A stretch of DNA of 64,000 nt from Hyunsoonleella jejuensis (GTDB lineage Bacteria > Bacteroidota > Bacteroidia > Flavobacteriales > Flavobacteriaceae). The stretch spans positions 558,001-622,000 of the forward strand of contig NZ_FOFN01000001.1 in NCBI RefSeq assembly GCF_900111025.1, read 5' to 3'. Shown in pieces: positions 16,954-25,640 of this stretch (within the stretch, counting starts at the first letter, position 1; every line of letters starts with the position of its first letter). The notes beneath the pieces are model-generated. The model was not told the origin of the DNA and made no database searches. It was given only the letters and a program-made list of their open reading frames with translations. The translations under genes were made by a program, and so were the position numbers.

Positions 16954-18617
16954 TATTCTTCTTTCTCTTCGGTTTGTAATTCTACAGAATTTAAAATTCT
17001 ATCGGCAATTTGTTTACTGTAAACATCATCTTCCTTCCAAATTATTGAAATTCTATGCAATATATTATCAGCAGCAAAATGTAAAGCAACGTACTCACCA
17101 TATTCCGAATCATTTGATTTAACACTGGGTAGTTTAACAGTGCCAAAAGTTTTCAATCCCTCAGCTCCATTTGGGGTTACAAATTTTTCATTTTTAACAA
17201 TTATGTTTGTTGCTCCTGATTTTTCAAGCCCTTCTATTGCTTCATCTTCTGCTTTTTTTAAGTCAATATCATTTTTTGATATTGCCTTTTTCGATTTATA
17301 AGTAGTAATATCTATAACAAAAAAGTCTAGCATACTTCCATAATAGAAGCTAGTGATTTTAGCTCTGTTATTTTCTTTAGTCCTTAGCGTATCTCTACTT
17401 AGAACTTTAGGAGTGGAAATAGTTACTGGCGGCAAGCCATAATCACTCGTTACCCATTCGCCCTCTAACAACTCTTTACTTTCATGACCGATGATGGTGT
17501 CCTTTACATAATCAAAACCATATTTTATTGAAAATCCAACAATTGTAGCCATCAACAAGAATACGCTTATCCCAACGGTTAACCATACTTTTTTACGCTT
17601 CTTTTTGCGCTCTTGTTCTTCTCGATATTGTTCGTCTAAAAGCTTTTCTTCTTCGGTAGGCTCTGGCAATACTTCTTTTACATGATCAATTTCAGCATCA
17701 ATAGTATTTCTATCTAGTTCTGCTAAAGCTACATCTGGAGCAGACTTTGCAAACTTCACTAAATCGGCACGTCTTAAAATGCTTTCTAAATTCTTAATGG
17801 TTTCAGTGCTTAAATCTATTTGATTGCCATCCTTTAATAGTCGCAGCTTACTTATTAATTCATCTGTTGTACTTTCCAGAGCATGGTCATACACCTTTTC
17901 ATCTAAATATTTACGAATTATTAATGTCAGCTCTGAATAGTAATCTTTTAGTTGCTCGTGTTCTAAATAATGACTCTCATCTAGTTTTTGTAGCGCTAGT
18001 TTAGCTCTATCATATGGTGGCAATAATGCGATTTTTTCTTCTTCACTTAGAGGCTTCTGTCTCCAAATAAACCACCACAACAAAGCTGCTACTATGCCTA
18101 AAATTAAAAGTGTAACCACAAGGTATTTCCACCAATTGCTGCCACGTTTTTTTACTTCAATTAGAGGTTTAATATCGTACAGTCCTTGTTTTGCAGTATC
18201 TACAGCAATCGTATTTACTTCAACTTTAAGCGAATCTGTAAAGAACGTGTTGTCTCCAACGATTATTTTTTGACGTGGAATAGTATAGCTCCCAGAATCG
18301 AACTGTGTTAACCCGTATTTTTTTATTAAGCTGAATTTGTCTTTGCTTTTAACCGTATCAATAGCATAGGATTCTATCATTTCTAAAGGCGCGAACGTTT
18401 GCCCTTCTGGAAACACAACTAAATTTGTAGAGTCGGTTTCTACCTGAATATTGTAGGTGATTTGCTCTCCTATTTTGATTGATGTAGAATCGATAGAAGA
18501 CGTTACTTGGGCAAAAGATAAAACAGACATAAGGCAGAAAGCACAAGATAGAAGCAATCCTTTCAAATTACCTTCACCCATTACTTCAAAATTCATAAAT
18601 CTGAAATCGTTAATCAT
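16953..18617 (-). CDS. BatD-like membrane protein of the moxR-bat operon
   Basis: The 554-aa frame encodes a signal peptide (LKGLLLSCAFCLMSVLSFAQ), a beta-rich periplasmic domain to about residue 160, a first membrane helix (WWKYLVVTLLILGIVAALLWWFIW), a helical cytoplasmic region with YDRAKLALQKL and LIIRKYLDEKVYDHALESTTDELI as in BatD/DUF4381 proteins, a charged EEEKLLDEQYREEQERKKKRKK stretch and a second membrane helix (VWLTVGISVFLLMATIVGF), then about 170 residues of extra domain. The extra C-terminal domain is not recognised. The start is uncertain: Met1, Met8 or Met13 all precede the signal peptide. It lies 14 bp after the DUF58 gene. Confidence 0.85.
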   Translation of the reverse strand: MINDFRFMNFEVMGEGNLKGLLLSCAFCLMSVLSFAQVTSSIDSTSIKIGEQITYNIQVETDSTNLVVFPEGQTFAPLEMIESYAIDTVKSKDKFSLIKKYGLTQFDSGSYTIPRQKIIVGDNTFFTDSLKVEVNTIAVDTAKQGLYDIKPLIEVKKRGSNWWKYLVVTLLILGIVAALLWWFIWRQKPLSEEEKIALLPPYDRAKLALQKLDESHYLEHEQLKDYYSELTLIIRKYLDEKVYDHALESTTDELISKLRLLKDGNQIDLSTETIKNLESILRRADLVKFAKSAPDVALAELDRNTIDAEIDHVKEVLPEPTEEEKLLDEQYREEQERKKKRKKVWLTVGISVFLLMATIVGFSIKYGFDYVKDTIIGHESKELLEGEWVTSDYGLPPVTISTPKVLSRDTLRTKENNRAKITSFYYGSMLDFFVIDITTYKSKKAISKNDIDLKKAEDEAIEGLEKSGATNIIVKNEKFVTPNGAEGLKTFGTVKLPSVKSNDSEYGEYVALHFAADNILHRISIIWKEDDVYSKQIADRILNSVELQTEEKEE

Positions 18618-18631
18618 AAATCGTTACTCTT

Positions 18632-19498
18632 TTAGCCTCTTCTTTTAAAATAACCTAGTAGTTTTTTAACGTAACTTTCATCCACACGACAATCAATAAC
18701 CCCAGCACCCGAGCGCGAAAATGTTTCTTTGTAATAATTCACCTTATTCCTATAAAACCTAGCGTAATTTTGTCGTACTTTTTTAGATGTGGTGTTTACC
18801 AATAGCATTTCACCTGTTTCTTCATCTAACATTTGCACCACACCAAGATTAGGTATCTCTTCCTCACGTTTATCATAAACCCGTATTCCCGTAACATCAT
18901 GCTTACCAGATACAATTTTCATCGTACGCTCGTAATCATCAGCGATAAAGTCGGAAAGTAGAAATACGATAGCCTTCTTCTTCATTACGTTTGATAAGAA
19001 TTTTAAAGCCTCGGCAATATTGGTTTGTTTACTTTCTGGTGTAAATTCTATAAGTTCTCGAATGATACGCAATACATGAGAACGCCCTTTTTTAGGTGGA
19101 ATAAATAGTTCTACCTGGTCTGAAAATAAAATCAAACCAATTTTGTCATTATTCTGAGTAGCCGAAAATGCTAAGGTTGCTGCTATTTCGGTAACTACCT
19201 CATTTTTAAATTGCTGTTCTGTACCGAATAATTCTGAACCTGAAATATCTACCATAAGCATCATGGTAAGTTCACGCTCTTCCTCAAATACTTTAATGAA
19301 AGGTTCACTGTAACGTGCGGTAACATTCCAATCAATATTTCTAACATCGTCTCCAAATTGATACTGACGAACTTCACTAAATGTCATACCACGCCCTTTA
19401 AAGGTAGAATGGTATTCTCCTCCAAAAATATGATCAGACAACCGCCGTGTCTTAATCTCAATTTTGCGTACTTTTTTTAGTAATTCTTTAGTATCCAT
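18632..19498 (-). CDS. DUF58 family protein of the moxR-bat operon
   Basis: The 288-aa soluble protein starts with the typical RKIEIKTRRLSDHIFGGEYHSTFKGRGMTFSEVRQYQFGDDVR region and continues RNIDWNVTARYSEPFIKVFEEERELTMMLMVDISGS, the DUF58 hallmark followed by a VWA-like fold. DUF58 genes follow moxR almost universally. It is thought to act as an adaptor with the MoxR ATPase. It is 79 bp downstream of moxR; that gap carries imperfect copies of a CAATTGTCAATT motif with no clear role. Confidence 0.93.
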   Translation of the reverse strand: MDTKELLKKVRKIEIKTRRLSDHIFGGEYHSTFKGRGMTFSEVRQYQFGDDVRNIDWNVTARYSEPFIKVFEEERELTMMLMVDISGSELFGTEQQFKNEVVTEIAATLAFSATQNNDKIGLILFSDQVELFIPPKKGRSHVLRIIRELIEFTPESKQTNIAEALKFLSNVMKKKAIVFLLSDFIADDYERTMKIVSGKHDVTGIRVYDKREEEIPNLGVVQMLDEETGEMLLVNTTSKKVRQNYARFYRNKVNYYKETFSRSGAGVIDCRVDESYVKKLLGYFKRRG

Positions 19499-19577
19499 TT
19501 TTTCAATTGTCTATTGAATATTTAATATTGATTAATTAGAACTTAATAATCAATTGTCAATTATCAATTGTCAATTT

Positions 19578-20582
19578 TTAAGGTACTTCTATCTCGTTTA
19601 CAATTTTGTTGATGATGTCTTCAGAAGTCACGTTTTCAGCTTCTGCTTCGTAAGTAATGCCAATTCTGTGGCGTAATACATCATGAACTACAGCACGAAC
19701 ATCTTCTGGGATTACATAACCTCTACGTTTGATGAAGGCATAACATTTAGCAGCTGTTGCTAAATTGATACTTCCACGAGGAGAGGCTCCAAAAGAAATT
19801 AATGGTTTTAAATCGGTAAGTCTATATTTTTCAGGATATCTTGTCGCAAAAATAATGTCGAGGATGTACTTTTCAATTTTTTCATCCATGTACACGTCTT
19901 TGATAGCTTCCTGTGCTGCTAAAATTTGTTTTACAGAAACTACTGGATTTACCTTGTCCCAAGCACCTTTCATATTGGCTCTCATAATTAACTGTTCCTC
20001 ATCTAATTTAGGATAGTCAATTACTGTTTTTAACATAAAACGGTCAACTTGCGCTTCTGGTAATGGGTAGGTTCCTTCTTGCTCTACAGGGTTTTGCGTT
20101 GCCATTACTAAGAATGGTTTGTCTAAAACAAACGTTTCATCGCCAATGGTAACTTGCTTTTCCTGCATTGCTTCCAGTAGTGCCGATTGCACTTTTGCAG
20201 GTGCTCTGTTTATTTCATCTGCTAAAACAAAATTTGCAAAAATTGGTCCTTTCTTAATGGAGAAGTCATTCTCCTTCATGTTATAAATCAATGTACCAGT
20301 AACATCGGCAGGTAATAAATCCGGAGTAAACTGTATTCTGCTAAAACTACCATCCACAGCCTGCGCCAAGGTGTTAATCGCCAAAGTTTTTGCTAATCCA
20401 GGAACACCTTCTAATAAAATATGACCTTTACCTAAAAGGCCAATTAGCAATCGTTCTACCATGTGTTTTTGACCTACAATAACTTTATTCATTTCTAAAG
20501 TCAATAAGTCTACAAAGGCACTTTCCTTTTCAATTTTCTCGTTAATAGACTTAATATCAATTGTACTAGTGTCTTCCATCAT
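19578..20582 (-). CDS. moxR: MoxR-family AAA+ ATPase
   Basis: The 334-aa protein has Walker A at LLEGVPGLAKT, Walker B at FVLADEINRAPAK, a sensor-1 region at LVMATQNPVEQEGTYPLPEAQVDRF and the C-terminal lid SPRGSINLATAAKCYAF. This is the MRP/MoxR proper subgroup. It heads the moxR-DUF58-BatD-like-batABCDE transcript and is thought to be the chaperone-like motor of the system. The upstream region carries three copies of ATTGGTTAA (two direct, one inverted) that could be operators. Confidence 0.95.
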   Translation of the reverse strand: MMEDTSTIDIKSINEKIEKESAFVDLLTLEMNKVIVGQKHMVERLLIGLLGKGHILLEGVPGLAKTLAINTLAQAVDGSFSRIQFTPDLLPADVTGTLIYNMKENDFSIKKGPIFANFVLADEINRAPAKVQSALLEAMQEKQVTIGDETFVLDKPFLVMATQNPVEQEGTYPLPEAQVDRFMLKTVIDYPKLDEEQLIMRANMKGAWDKVNPVVSVKQILAAQEAIKDVYMDEKIEKYILDIIFATRYPEKYRLTDLKPLISFGASPRGSINLATAAKCYAFIKRRGYVIPEDVRAVVHDVLRHRIGITYEAEAENVTSEDIINKIVNEIEVP

Positions 20583-20665
20583 TTTTTAAGTTTTAGAGCG
20601 TAAAAGTATGGCCCATAATTCAGGCAGTGCAAATTGTTAAAATTTTTATTTGAAACCTGTTAAAA

Positions 20666-20714
20666 ATTGGTTAAAAAAATTGGTTAAAAGCGATGAAACC
20701 TGACTTTAACCAAT
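20666..20714. promoter_or_regulatory. Possible operator repeats upstream of moxR
   Basis: ATTGGTTAA occurs at 20666-20674 and 20679-20687, and its exact inverse TTAACCAAT at 20706-20714. They lie 84-132 bp upstream of the moxR start in otherwise AT-rich DNA. No gene is seen between moxR and tRNA-Ala; the rest of the gap (20583-20665 and 20715-20820) shows nothing distinctive. Confidence 0.4.
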
Positions 20715-20820
20715 AATTATGATAAGATTATCTTAAATGGTTGAAAAACATCTAAGTTTTTAAAAATAAACCTAAGTTCTAGTTTTAAGATTTGTTGATG
20801 TACCGATAAACAAAAATCAT

Positions 20821-20853
20821 AAAAAAGGCATCATCAATGCGATAATGCCTTTT
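20821..20853 (-). terminator. Terminator of tRNA-Ala
   Basis: On the minus strand, directly after the tRNA, AAAAGGCATTAT pairs with ATGATGCCTTTT and is followed by a T run. Confidence 0.8.
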
Positions 20854-20854
20854 G

Positions 20855-20928
20855 TGGAGAAGATCGGGCTCGAACCGACGACCTCTTGACTGCCAGTCAA
20901 GCGCTCTAGCCAACTGAGCTACATCCCC
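20855..20928 (-). tRNA. tRNA-Ala (anticodon GGC)
   Basis: The reverse complement gives a 74-nt cloverleaf: acceptor GGGGATG against CTTCTCC with the G3-U70 wobble diagnostic of alanine, D arm AGCTCAGTTGGCTAGAGC, anticodon stem CTTGA/TCAAG around loop CTGGCAG with GGC, and T arm GTCGG-TTCGAGC-CCGAT. One T-T mismatch lies in the acceptor stem. CCA is not encoded. The gene was read by eye from the strand opposite to the adjacent cyclase gene. Confidence 0.95.
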
Positions 20929-21059
20929 TTGTTTATTATTCTACCACGGTTAGAATTAGGTGGTAAATATATGTATTAAATGACAAATTTCAATCGCGTT
21001 TATATATAAAAGTAATCTACATAATTATTAAATTGTAAACTTCTAAACATATTATTTAC

Positions 21060-22157
21060 ATGAGGATATCGGCAATTGCAAAAAGAAACATATCAAAAAT
21101 TCTCCCATTTGGGGTTATATGGCTCATTTTCGCTTGCTTATTTTTATGGGTAGAATTTGCCGCTATTGGCAATCAGGAAAACACCCCTGATGCTGCCATT
21201 AAAATAACGCCCAGCATTCTAACGTTTGCATTAACTGGTATTACAATTATCGGACTTTTGGTTGGTACTATTGAAGTACTATTTCTTAGCAAACTATTTG
21301 AAAAGAAACAATTTTGGCAAAAGATTGTTGCCAAATTCATTATTTACATTCTTTTCTTTTCATTTGTAATTCTTATCAATTATCCCATTGCTGCAAGTAT
21401 AGAATTAAACACATCAGTTTTTCATGCCGATGTGTGGGCAAAATATTTCAATTTTTTCTTCAGTATTACACATTTAAGCGCCATTGTTCAGCTTGGTTTC
21501 TCCTTGCTTTTTTCATTACTTTATTCTGAGGTTAGTGAGAATTTGGGACAAAATGTTCTATTGAATTTTTTTACCGGAAAATATCATAAACCTATATCAG
21601 AAACCCGGATATTTATGTTCTTAGATATGAAATCCTCAACCACAATCGCCGAAGAACTTGGGCACATAAAGTATTTTGAGCTTTTAAAATCTTATTATTT
21701 TGATCTATCGGACGCTATTATAAAAAATGAAGGAGAAGTGTATCAATATGTGGGTGATGAAATTGTAATGTCATGGAAGTTTTCAAAAGGTATCAAAAAC
21801 AATAATTGCGTTAATTGTTTTTTTGATATGAAAGCTGCTCTTGAAAAGAAAAAGGAATACTATTTAAAAACCTACAGTGTACATCCTGAATTTAAGGCAG
21901 GAATTCATTTTGGAGAGGTGACTATTGGAGAAATAGGAGTTTTAAAAAAAGACATTTTTTTCACTGGTGATGTGTTAAATACTACCGCGAGAATACAGAG
22001 TTTGTGCAATAAGTATGGTGTTGAGTTTATTGCGTCTAAAAAGCTTATAGAACACCTTAAATCAAGCAAAAACTATAGTTTATCTGCTTTAAAAACGGAA
22101 AAATTAAGAGGAAAAACAAAGTTGGTTGATTTAGTAGCTATTCAAAAACTACATTAG
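21060..22157 (+). CDS. Class III adenylate/guanylate cyclase with N-terminal membrane domain
   Basis: The 365-aa protein has four or five membrane segments in residues about 13-160, then a cyclase catalytic domain: FMFLDMKSSTTIAEELGH (first metal Asp), EGEVYQYVGDEIVMSW (second metal Asp and GDE), FKAGIHFGEVTIGEIG and DIFFTGDVLNTTARIQSLC (transition-state Asn/Arg region). It should make cAMP or cGMP; the substrate is not decided by what I can see. Similar single-domain membrane cyclases are common in Bacteroidota. It stands alone, divergent from tRNA-Ala and convergent with a universal stress gene. Confidence 0.92.
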   Translation: MRISAIAKRNISKILPFGVIWLIFACLFLWVEFAAIGNQENTPDAAIKITPSILTFALTGITIIGLLVGTIEVLFLSKLFEKKQFWQKIVAKFIIYILFFSFVILINYPIAASIELNTSVFHADVWAKYFNFFFSITHLSAIVQLGFSLLFSLLYSEVSENLGQNVLLNFFTGKYHKPISETRIFMFLDMKSSTTIAEELGHIKYFELLKSYYFDLSDAIIKNEGEVYQYVGDEIVMSWKFSKGIKNNNCVNCFFDMKAALEKKKEYYLKTYSVHPEFKAGIHFGEVTIGEIGVLKKDIFFTGDVLNTTARIQSLCNKYGVEFIASKKLIEHLKSSKNYSLSALKTEKLRGKTKLVDLVAIQKLH

Positions 22158-22164
22158 CACTTCA

Positions 22165-22959
22165 CTATTTCAATCCACTTAAAACCAATACGGGCGTTTT
22201 TATGAAAAAGTCTTTACGCAGAATGGTGTCTTTTTCCCATTTTTTAGCAAAAAACCCACGTTTGCGTCTTACTACACAAAGCATATCGGGACTATGCGAT
22301 TGAAAATGCTCTAAAACACCCTGGAAGGTTGTAGCATTAACCGATTCTGTGGTATTTCGTATCATAGAACTCAGTTCTTCGTTCACATTAAAATCGCCTT
22401 CTTTGTGGTATGGTGTTTTTACCAATAATAAATCAATCGTAGCATTAAATTTTGCTTTGAGATCTTTTAATGGCTGTAAAACATTGTCTTTTTTTATAAT
22501 AGCCGATTTTATCGCCATTAATATATTTGATGGTTTAGAAAACGTATATCCTTCAGGAACAATTAAGGCGGGTACTTCCATTTGCTTAATAATTTTCCCT
22601 GAAATTTTTCCTAGGTATACTTCGTCGTTAATAGAATTTGTTCTTGGTTCCACCAAAACCAAATCTACATCTGCAGCTTTACATGCTAACTCTAAAGTAT
22701 CAATTAAATCACCTTTTAAAACCTTAACAATAACATCAATACCTTTTTTATCAACTTTGGAAACTAAATCATTTAAAAACGACAAACTCTCACGTTCTAT
22801 GATGTTTTCAACCTTAATCATAGTTCCTGCTTTGGTGAATACGTTGTACACTTGTACCACAAACACCTTTGCTCCAAAAGTTTCAGCAAAATCTATAGCG
22901 TACTGTAAATGACTTACAGCATTTTTTGAAGAACCTACAGGAACTAAAATATTTTTCAT
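22165..22959 (-). CDS. Tandem universal stress protein (UspA x2)
   Basis: The 264-aa product begins MKNILVPVGSSKNAVSHLQYAIDFAETFGAKVFVVQVYN, the start of a UspA domain, and has a second related half from about residue 145 (PSNILMAIKSAIIKKDNVLQPLKDLKAKFNATIDLLLV). The frame is open 26 codons further upstream, but the hydrophobic extension is not family-like, so ATG at 22959 is chosen. The G-2x-G-9x ATP motif is not obvious in either half. Tandem Usp proteins of this size are common in flavobacteria. Confidence 0.87.
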   Translation of the reverse strand: MKNILVPVGSSKNAVSHLQYAIDFAETFGAKVFVVQVYNVFTKAGTMIKVENIIERESLSFLNDLVSKVDKKGIDVIVKVLKGDLIDTLELACKAADVDLVLVEPRTNSINDEVYLGKISGKIIKQMEVPALIVPEGYTFSKPSNILMAIKSAIIKKDNVLQPLKDLKAKFNATIDLLLVKTPYHKEGDFNVNEELSSMIRNTTESVNATTFQGVLEHFQSHSPDMLCVVRRKRGFFAKKWEKDTILRKDFFIKTPVLVLSGLK

Positions 22960-23018
22960 AACCAGATAGTTAAAACTTAAATTTACAATAAATTTTAAGG
23001 CAAAAGTAACACAATTTA

Positions 23019-23519
23019 ATGATACGAAAAGCAACACCTGAAGATGTAAACCAAATTTTAAAAATCACTAAAGCATGTGCAACACACATGATGCACCAAA
23101 ATATTTTTCAGTGGAATGAATACTATCCAAATGCTTCGGCTTTTAATAAAGATATTGATAGGGGAGAATGCTATGTTTTAGAGTCTGCGAATGAAATTAT
23201 TGGCTGCATCACAATTTCAACGTTTATGGATGAAGAATATACCCCAATAAAATGGCTAACCCCCAATAAAAATAATAGTTATATACATCGCTTAGCGGTA
23301 CATCCAAAATTTCAACATAATGGCTATGCGCAACTACTGCTTACCTTTGCTGAAAATTACGCAAAAAACAACAATTATACATCTATTAGATTGGACACCT
23401 TTTCACAGAATAAAAGAAACCAAAAGTTTTACGAACTTCGCGGCTATAAAAAATTAGGTGATATTTATTTTCTGAAGCAAAGTAAATTTCCGTTTCATTG
23501 TTACGAATTGGTCCTGTGA
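23019..23519 (+). CDS. GNAT family N-acetyltransferase
   Basis: The 166-aa protein has the GNAT order: MIRKATPEDVNQILKITKAC at the N-terminus, central strands, then IHRLAVHPKFQHNGYAQLLLTFAENYAK, the acetyl-CoA-binding motif A (Q-x-x-G-x-A/G), and SIRLDTFSQNKRNQKFYELRGYKKLGDIY. The substrate is unknown. Its stop overlaps the GTG start of the downstream MATE gene, so the two are translationally coupled. Confidence 0.9.
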   Translation: MIRKATPEDVNQILKITKACATHMMHQNIFQWNEYYPNASAFNKDIDRGECYVLESANEIIGCITISTFMDEEYTPIKWLTPNKNNSYIHRLAVHPKFQHNGYAQLLLTFAENYAKNNNYTSIRLDTFSQNKRNQKFYELRGYKKLGDIYFLKQSKFPFHCYELVL

Positions 23520-24850
23520 GTTCAAATATTAGCATAAAATACATTAATAAACTGGCTGTTCCCGCATTAATTTCTGGGATTTCAGAACCTATTTTGTCTA
23601 TTACAGATACTGCTATTGTTGGAAATATTGATACCAACCCTGTGGAATCCCTAGCTGCTGTAGGTATTGTTGGAACATTTTTGTCAATGCTTATTTGGAT
23701 TTTAGGGCAAACCCGTAGCGCCATTTCTGCCATAGTATCGCAATACCTCGGAGCAGATAACCTAGAAAAGGTAAAAAACTTGCCAGCCCAAGCCATTTTT
23801 ATCGTTACATCTTTAAGCCTATTAATCATAGTTGGGACGTATCCATTTGCGAGTCATATTTTCAAGCTTTATAACGCGTCAGACTTAATACTAGATTACA
23901 GTGTTGTGTACTACAAAATTAGAGTTTTCGGATTTCCGTTTACGCTATTCACCATAGCTGTTTTTGGTACATTTAGAGGTTTACAAAACACATATCACCC
24001 CATGATAATTGCTATTATTGGTGCTTCGGCAAATATTGTTTTAGATTTTGTCTTGGTGTACGGTATTCCTGGATATGTAGCACCCATGAATATTGAAGGA
24101 GCTGCATATGCGAGCGTTATAGCGCAAATACTTATGGCATTGTTTTCAGCCTATTATTTGCTTAAAAAGACAAGTATTCCCCTACTGCCAACGTTCCCAT
24201 TTAATCCAGAAATCAAACGATTTCTTTTTATGATTCTCAATCTTTTCATAAGAACATTGGCGCTTAACATAACGCTGTATTTTGCCACCAGATTTGCTAC
24301 TGGTTATGGCAAAAACTACATCGCAGCTTATACTATTGCTATTAATTTATGGTTTTTAGGTGCTTTTATTATCGATGGGTATGCAGGTGCAGGAAACATC
24401 ATGTCGGGAAGGTTATTTGGTGCTCAAAATTATAAGGATTTGGTAAAATTAAATGTAAAGCTTATTAAAATTGGGCTATTGGTAGGTTTCATTTTAACCG
24501 CTATAGGATTCATGGTTTACAAACCCATTGGCATACTTTTTACGAAAGAGCCAGAAGTTTTAGAACGGTTTTACAACGTATTTTGGATAGTGCTCATTAT
24601 GCAACCTATTTGCTCTATAGCCTTTATTTTTGATGGCATTTTTAAAGGCTTAGGTAAAATGGGAACTTTAAGAAATGTATTGCTGGGAGCTACATTTTTA
24701 GTGTTTATACCAATACTTTATGGGCTAGATTATCTAGATTTTAAACTCAACGGTATTTTTATAGCATTAACCTTTTGGATGATTGCCAGAGCCTTACCTC
24801 TATTGGTTAATTTCAGAAAACAATTTATACCACTCGCTAAAAACAACTAA
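23516..24850 (+). CDS. MATE family multidrug/sodium antiporter
   Basis: The roughly 444-aa protein has twelve membrane segments in two halves. The N-terminus PALISGISEPILSITDTAIVGNID and the second-half AYTIAINLWFLGAFIIDGYAGAGNIMSG match DinF-type MATE exporters. The start is set at GTG 23516, overlapping the GNAT stop codon (GTGA), because the family usually starts just before the first helix; an in-frame TTG at 23498 is the alternative. It exports cationic or organic compounds using Na+ or H+. Confidence 0.9.
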   Translation: MSSNISIKYINKLAVPALISGISEPILSITDTAIVGNIDTNPVESLAAVGIVGTFLSMLIWILGQTRSAISAIVSQYLGADNLEKVKNLPAQAIFIVTSLSLLIIVGTYPFASHIFKLYNASDLILDYSVVYYKIRVFGFPFTLFTIAVFGTFRGLQNTYHPMIIAIIGASANIVLDFVLVYGIPGYVAPMNIEGAAYASVIAQILMALFSAYYLLKKTSIPLLPTFPFNPEIKRFLFMILNLFIRTLALNITLYFATRFATGYGKNYIAAYTIAINLWFLGAFIIDGYAGAGNIMSGRLFGAQNYKDLVKLNVKLIKIGLLVGFILTAIGFMVYKPIGILFTKEPEVLERFYNVFWIVLIMQPICSIAFIFDGIFKGLGKMGTLRNVLLGATFLVFIPILYGLDYLDFKLNGIFIALTFWMIARALPLLVNFRKQFIPLAKNN

Positions 24851-24859
24851 ATTTACAAC

Positions 24860-25057
24860 ATGATAACACGTAAAATCTTCCTAATGCTGAGTCTGTTTCA
24901 AACTCCAGATATAGAAGAAAAAATTAAAAATGCACCCGATGAGGGTTACGAAATAGGTGTGTTTATTGGCTCAATGATTCCGTTTGTGGTTCTCGTAATT
25001 ATTGCCTACATGATTTATTATTACAGTAAAAAGCGTAACAGTAATAACAACCCATAA
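24860..25057 (+). CDS. Small single-pass membrane protein, unknown
   Basis: The 65-aa protein has one strong membrane segment (IGVFIGSMIPFVVLVIIAYMIYYY) and a short Lys/Arg/Asn tail (SKKRNSNNNP), giving a positive-inside topology with the tail in the cytoplasm. It follows the MATE gene by 9 bp and precedes a second tiny membrane peptide by 3 bp, suggesting one transcript. The function is unknown. Confidence 0.65.
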   Translation: MITRKIFLMLSLFQTPDIEEKIKNAPDEGYEIGVFIGSMIPFVVLVIIAYMIYYYSKKRNSNNNP

Positions 25058-25060
25058 GTT

Positions 25061-25159
25061 ATGGATATACTAAACTTTTTTAGTGGCAACGGCCTCTTTC
25101 TAATCCTTGCACTCGTACTAATAATTATTTATTTTGTAAATAAAAAACGAAGAAGATAG
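25061..25159 (+). CDS. Very small membrane peptide (32 aa), unknown
   Basis: ATG at 25061 opens a 32-codon frame: a short polar start (MDILNFFSGNG), one hydrophobic segment (LFLILALVLIIIYFV) and a basic tail (NKKRRR) before TAG. It is 3 bp downstream of the 65-aa membrane protein and shares its layout. The tight spacing and positive-inside tail support a real gene; the small size keeps confidence moderate. Confidence 0.5.
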   Translation: MDILNFFSGNGLFLILALVLIIIYFVNKKRRR

Positions 25160-25167
25160 TATATTTG
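25160..25167 (+). promoter_or_regulatory. Bacteroidota -7 promoter box (TATATTTG) for the QueD/PTPS gene
   Basis: Exact match to TAnnTTTG, with a TTTTG 23 bp upstream (ending 25136) as a possible -33 element. It directly follows the stop codon of the small membrane peptide. Because the box includes the TTG at 25165, translation cannot start there. Confidence 0.6.
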
Positions 25168-25179
25168 CCAATCAATATT

Positions 25180-25638
25180 ATGCAAATGAGCAATATACGT
25201 ATCACCAAGCAATTTTCGTTCGAAACAGGTCACGCCCTTTATGGATACGATGGCAAATGTAAAAATGTACACGGGCATAGCTATCGTCTCGATGTTACCG
25301 TGTTTGGCAAGCCCATTACAGATACTTCTAACGTAAAATACGGTATGGTAATCGATTTTGGAGACCTAAAAAAAATTGTAAAAGAAGAGATTGTTAATGT
25401 ATTCGACCATGCCACTGTGTTCAACAAAAACACACCACACGTAGAGCTCGCTAAAGAATTAGAAAATAGGGGGCATAATATTTTACTGGTAGATTACCAA
25501 CCTACAAGCGAAATGATGGTCATCGATTTTGCAAAAAAAATAAAAGCACGCCTACCAGAAAACATTAAGCTCCACTCTTTAAAACTGCAAGAAACTGCCA
25601 CGAGTTTTGCAGAGTGGTTTGCCAACGATCAAGATTAG
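25180..25638 (+). CDS. queD: 6-pyruvoyl-tetrahydropterin synthase / 6-carboxytetrahydropterin synthase (QueD) family
   Basis: The protein (152 aa from this start) has SFETGHALYGYDGKCKNVHGHSYRLDVTVFG: the three Zn His (GH and HGH) and catalytic Cys in the expected spacing, then GMVIDFGDLKK, FDHATVFN and TSEMMVIDFAKKI. QueD makes 6-carboxytetrahydropterin on the path to queuosine; PTPS makes a pterin cofactor. The motif set favours QueD, but other queuosine genes are not in the window. ATG 25180 is chosen because the longer frame starts inside the promoter box; ATG 25186 is also possible. Confidence 0.85.
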   Translation: MQMSNIRITKQFSFETGHALYGYDGKCKNVHGHSYRLDVTVFGKPITDTSNVKYGMVIDFGDLKKIVKEEIVNVFDHATVFNKNTPHVELAKELENRGHNILLVDYQPTSEMMVIDFAKKIKARLPENIKLHSLKLQETATSFAEWFANDQD

Positions 25639-25640
25639 GT

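Noticed and set aside
25165-25179. A longer QueD start at TTG 25165.
   Set aside because: It lies inside the TATATTTG promoter box and the added residues are not family-like.
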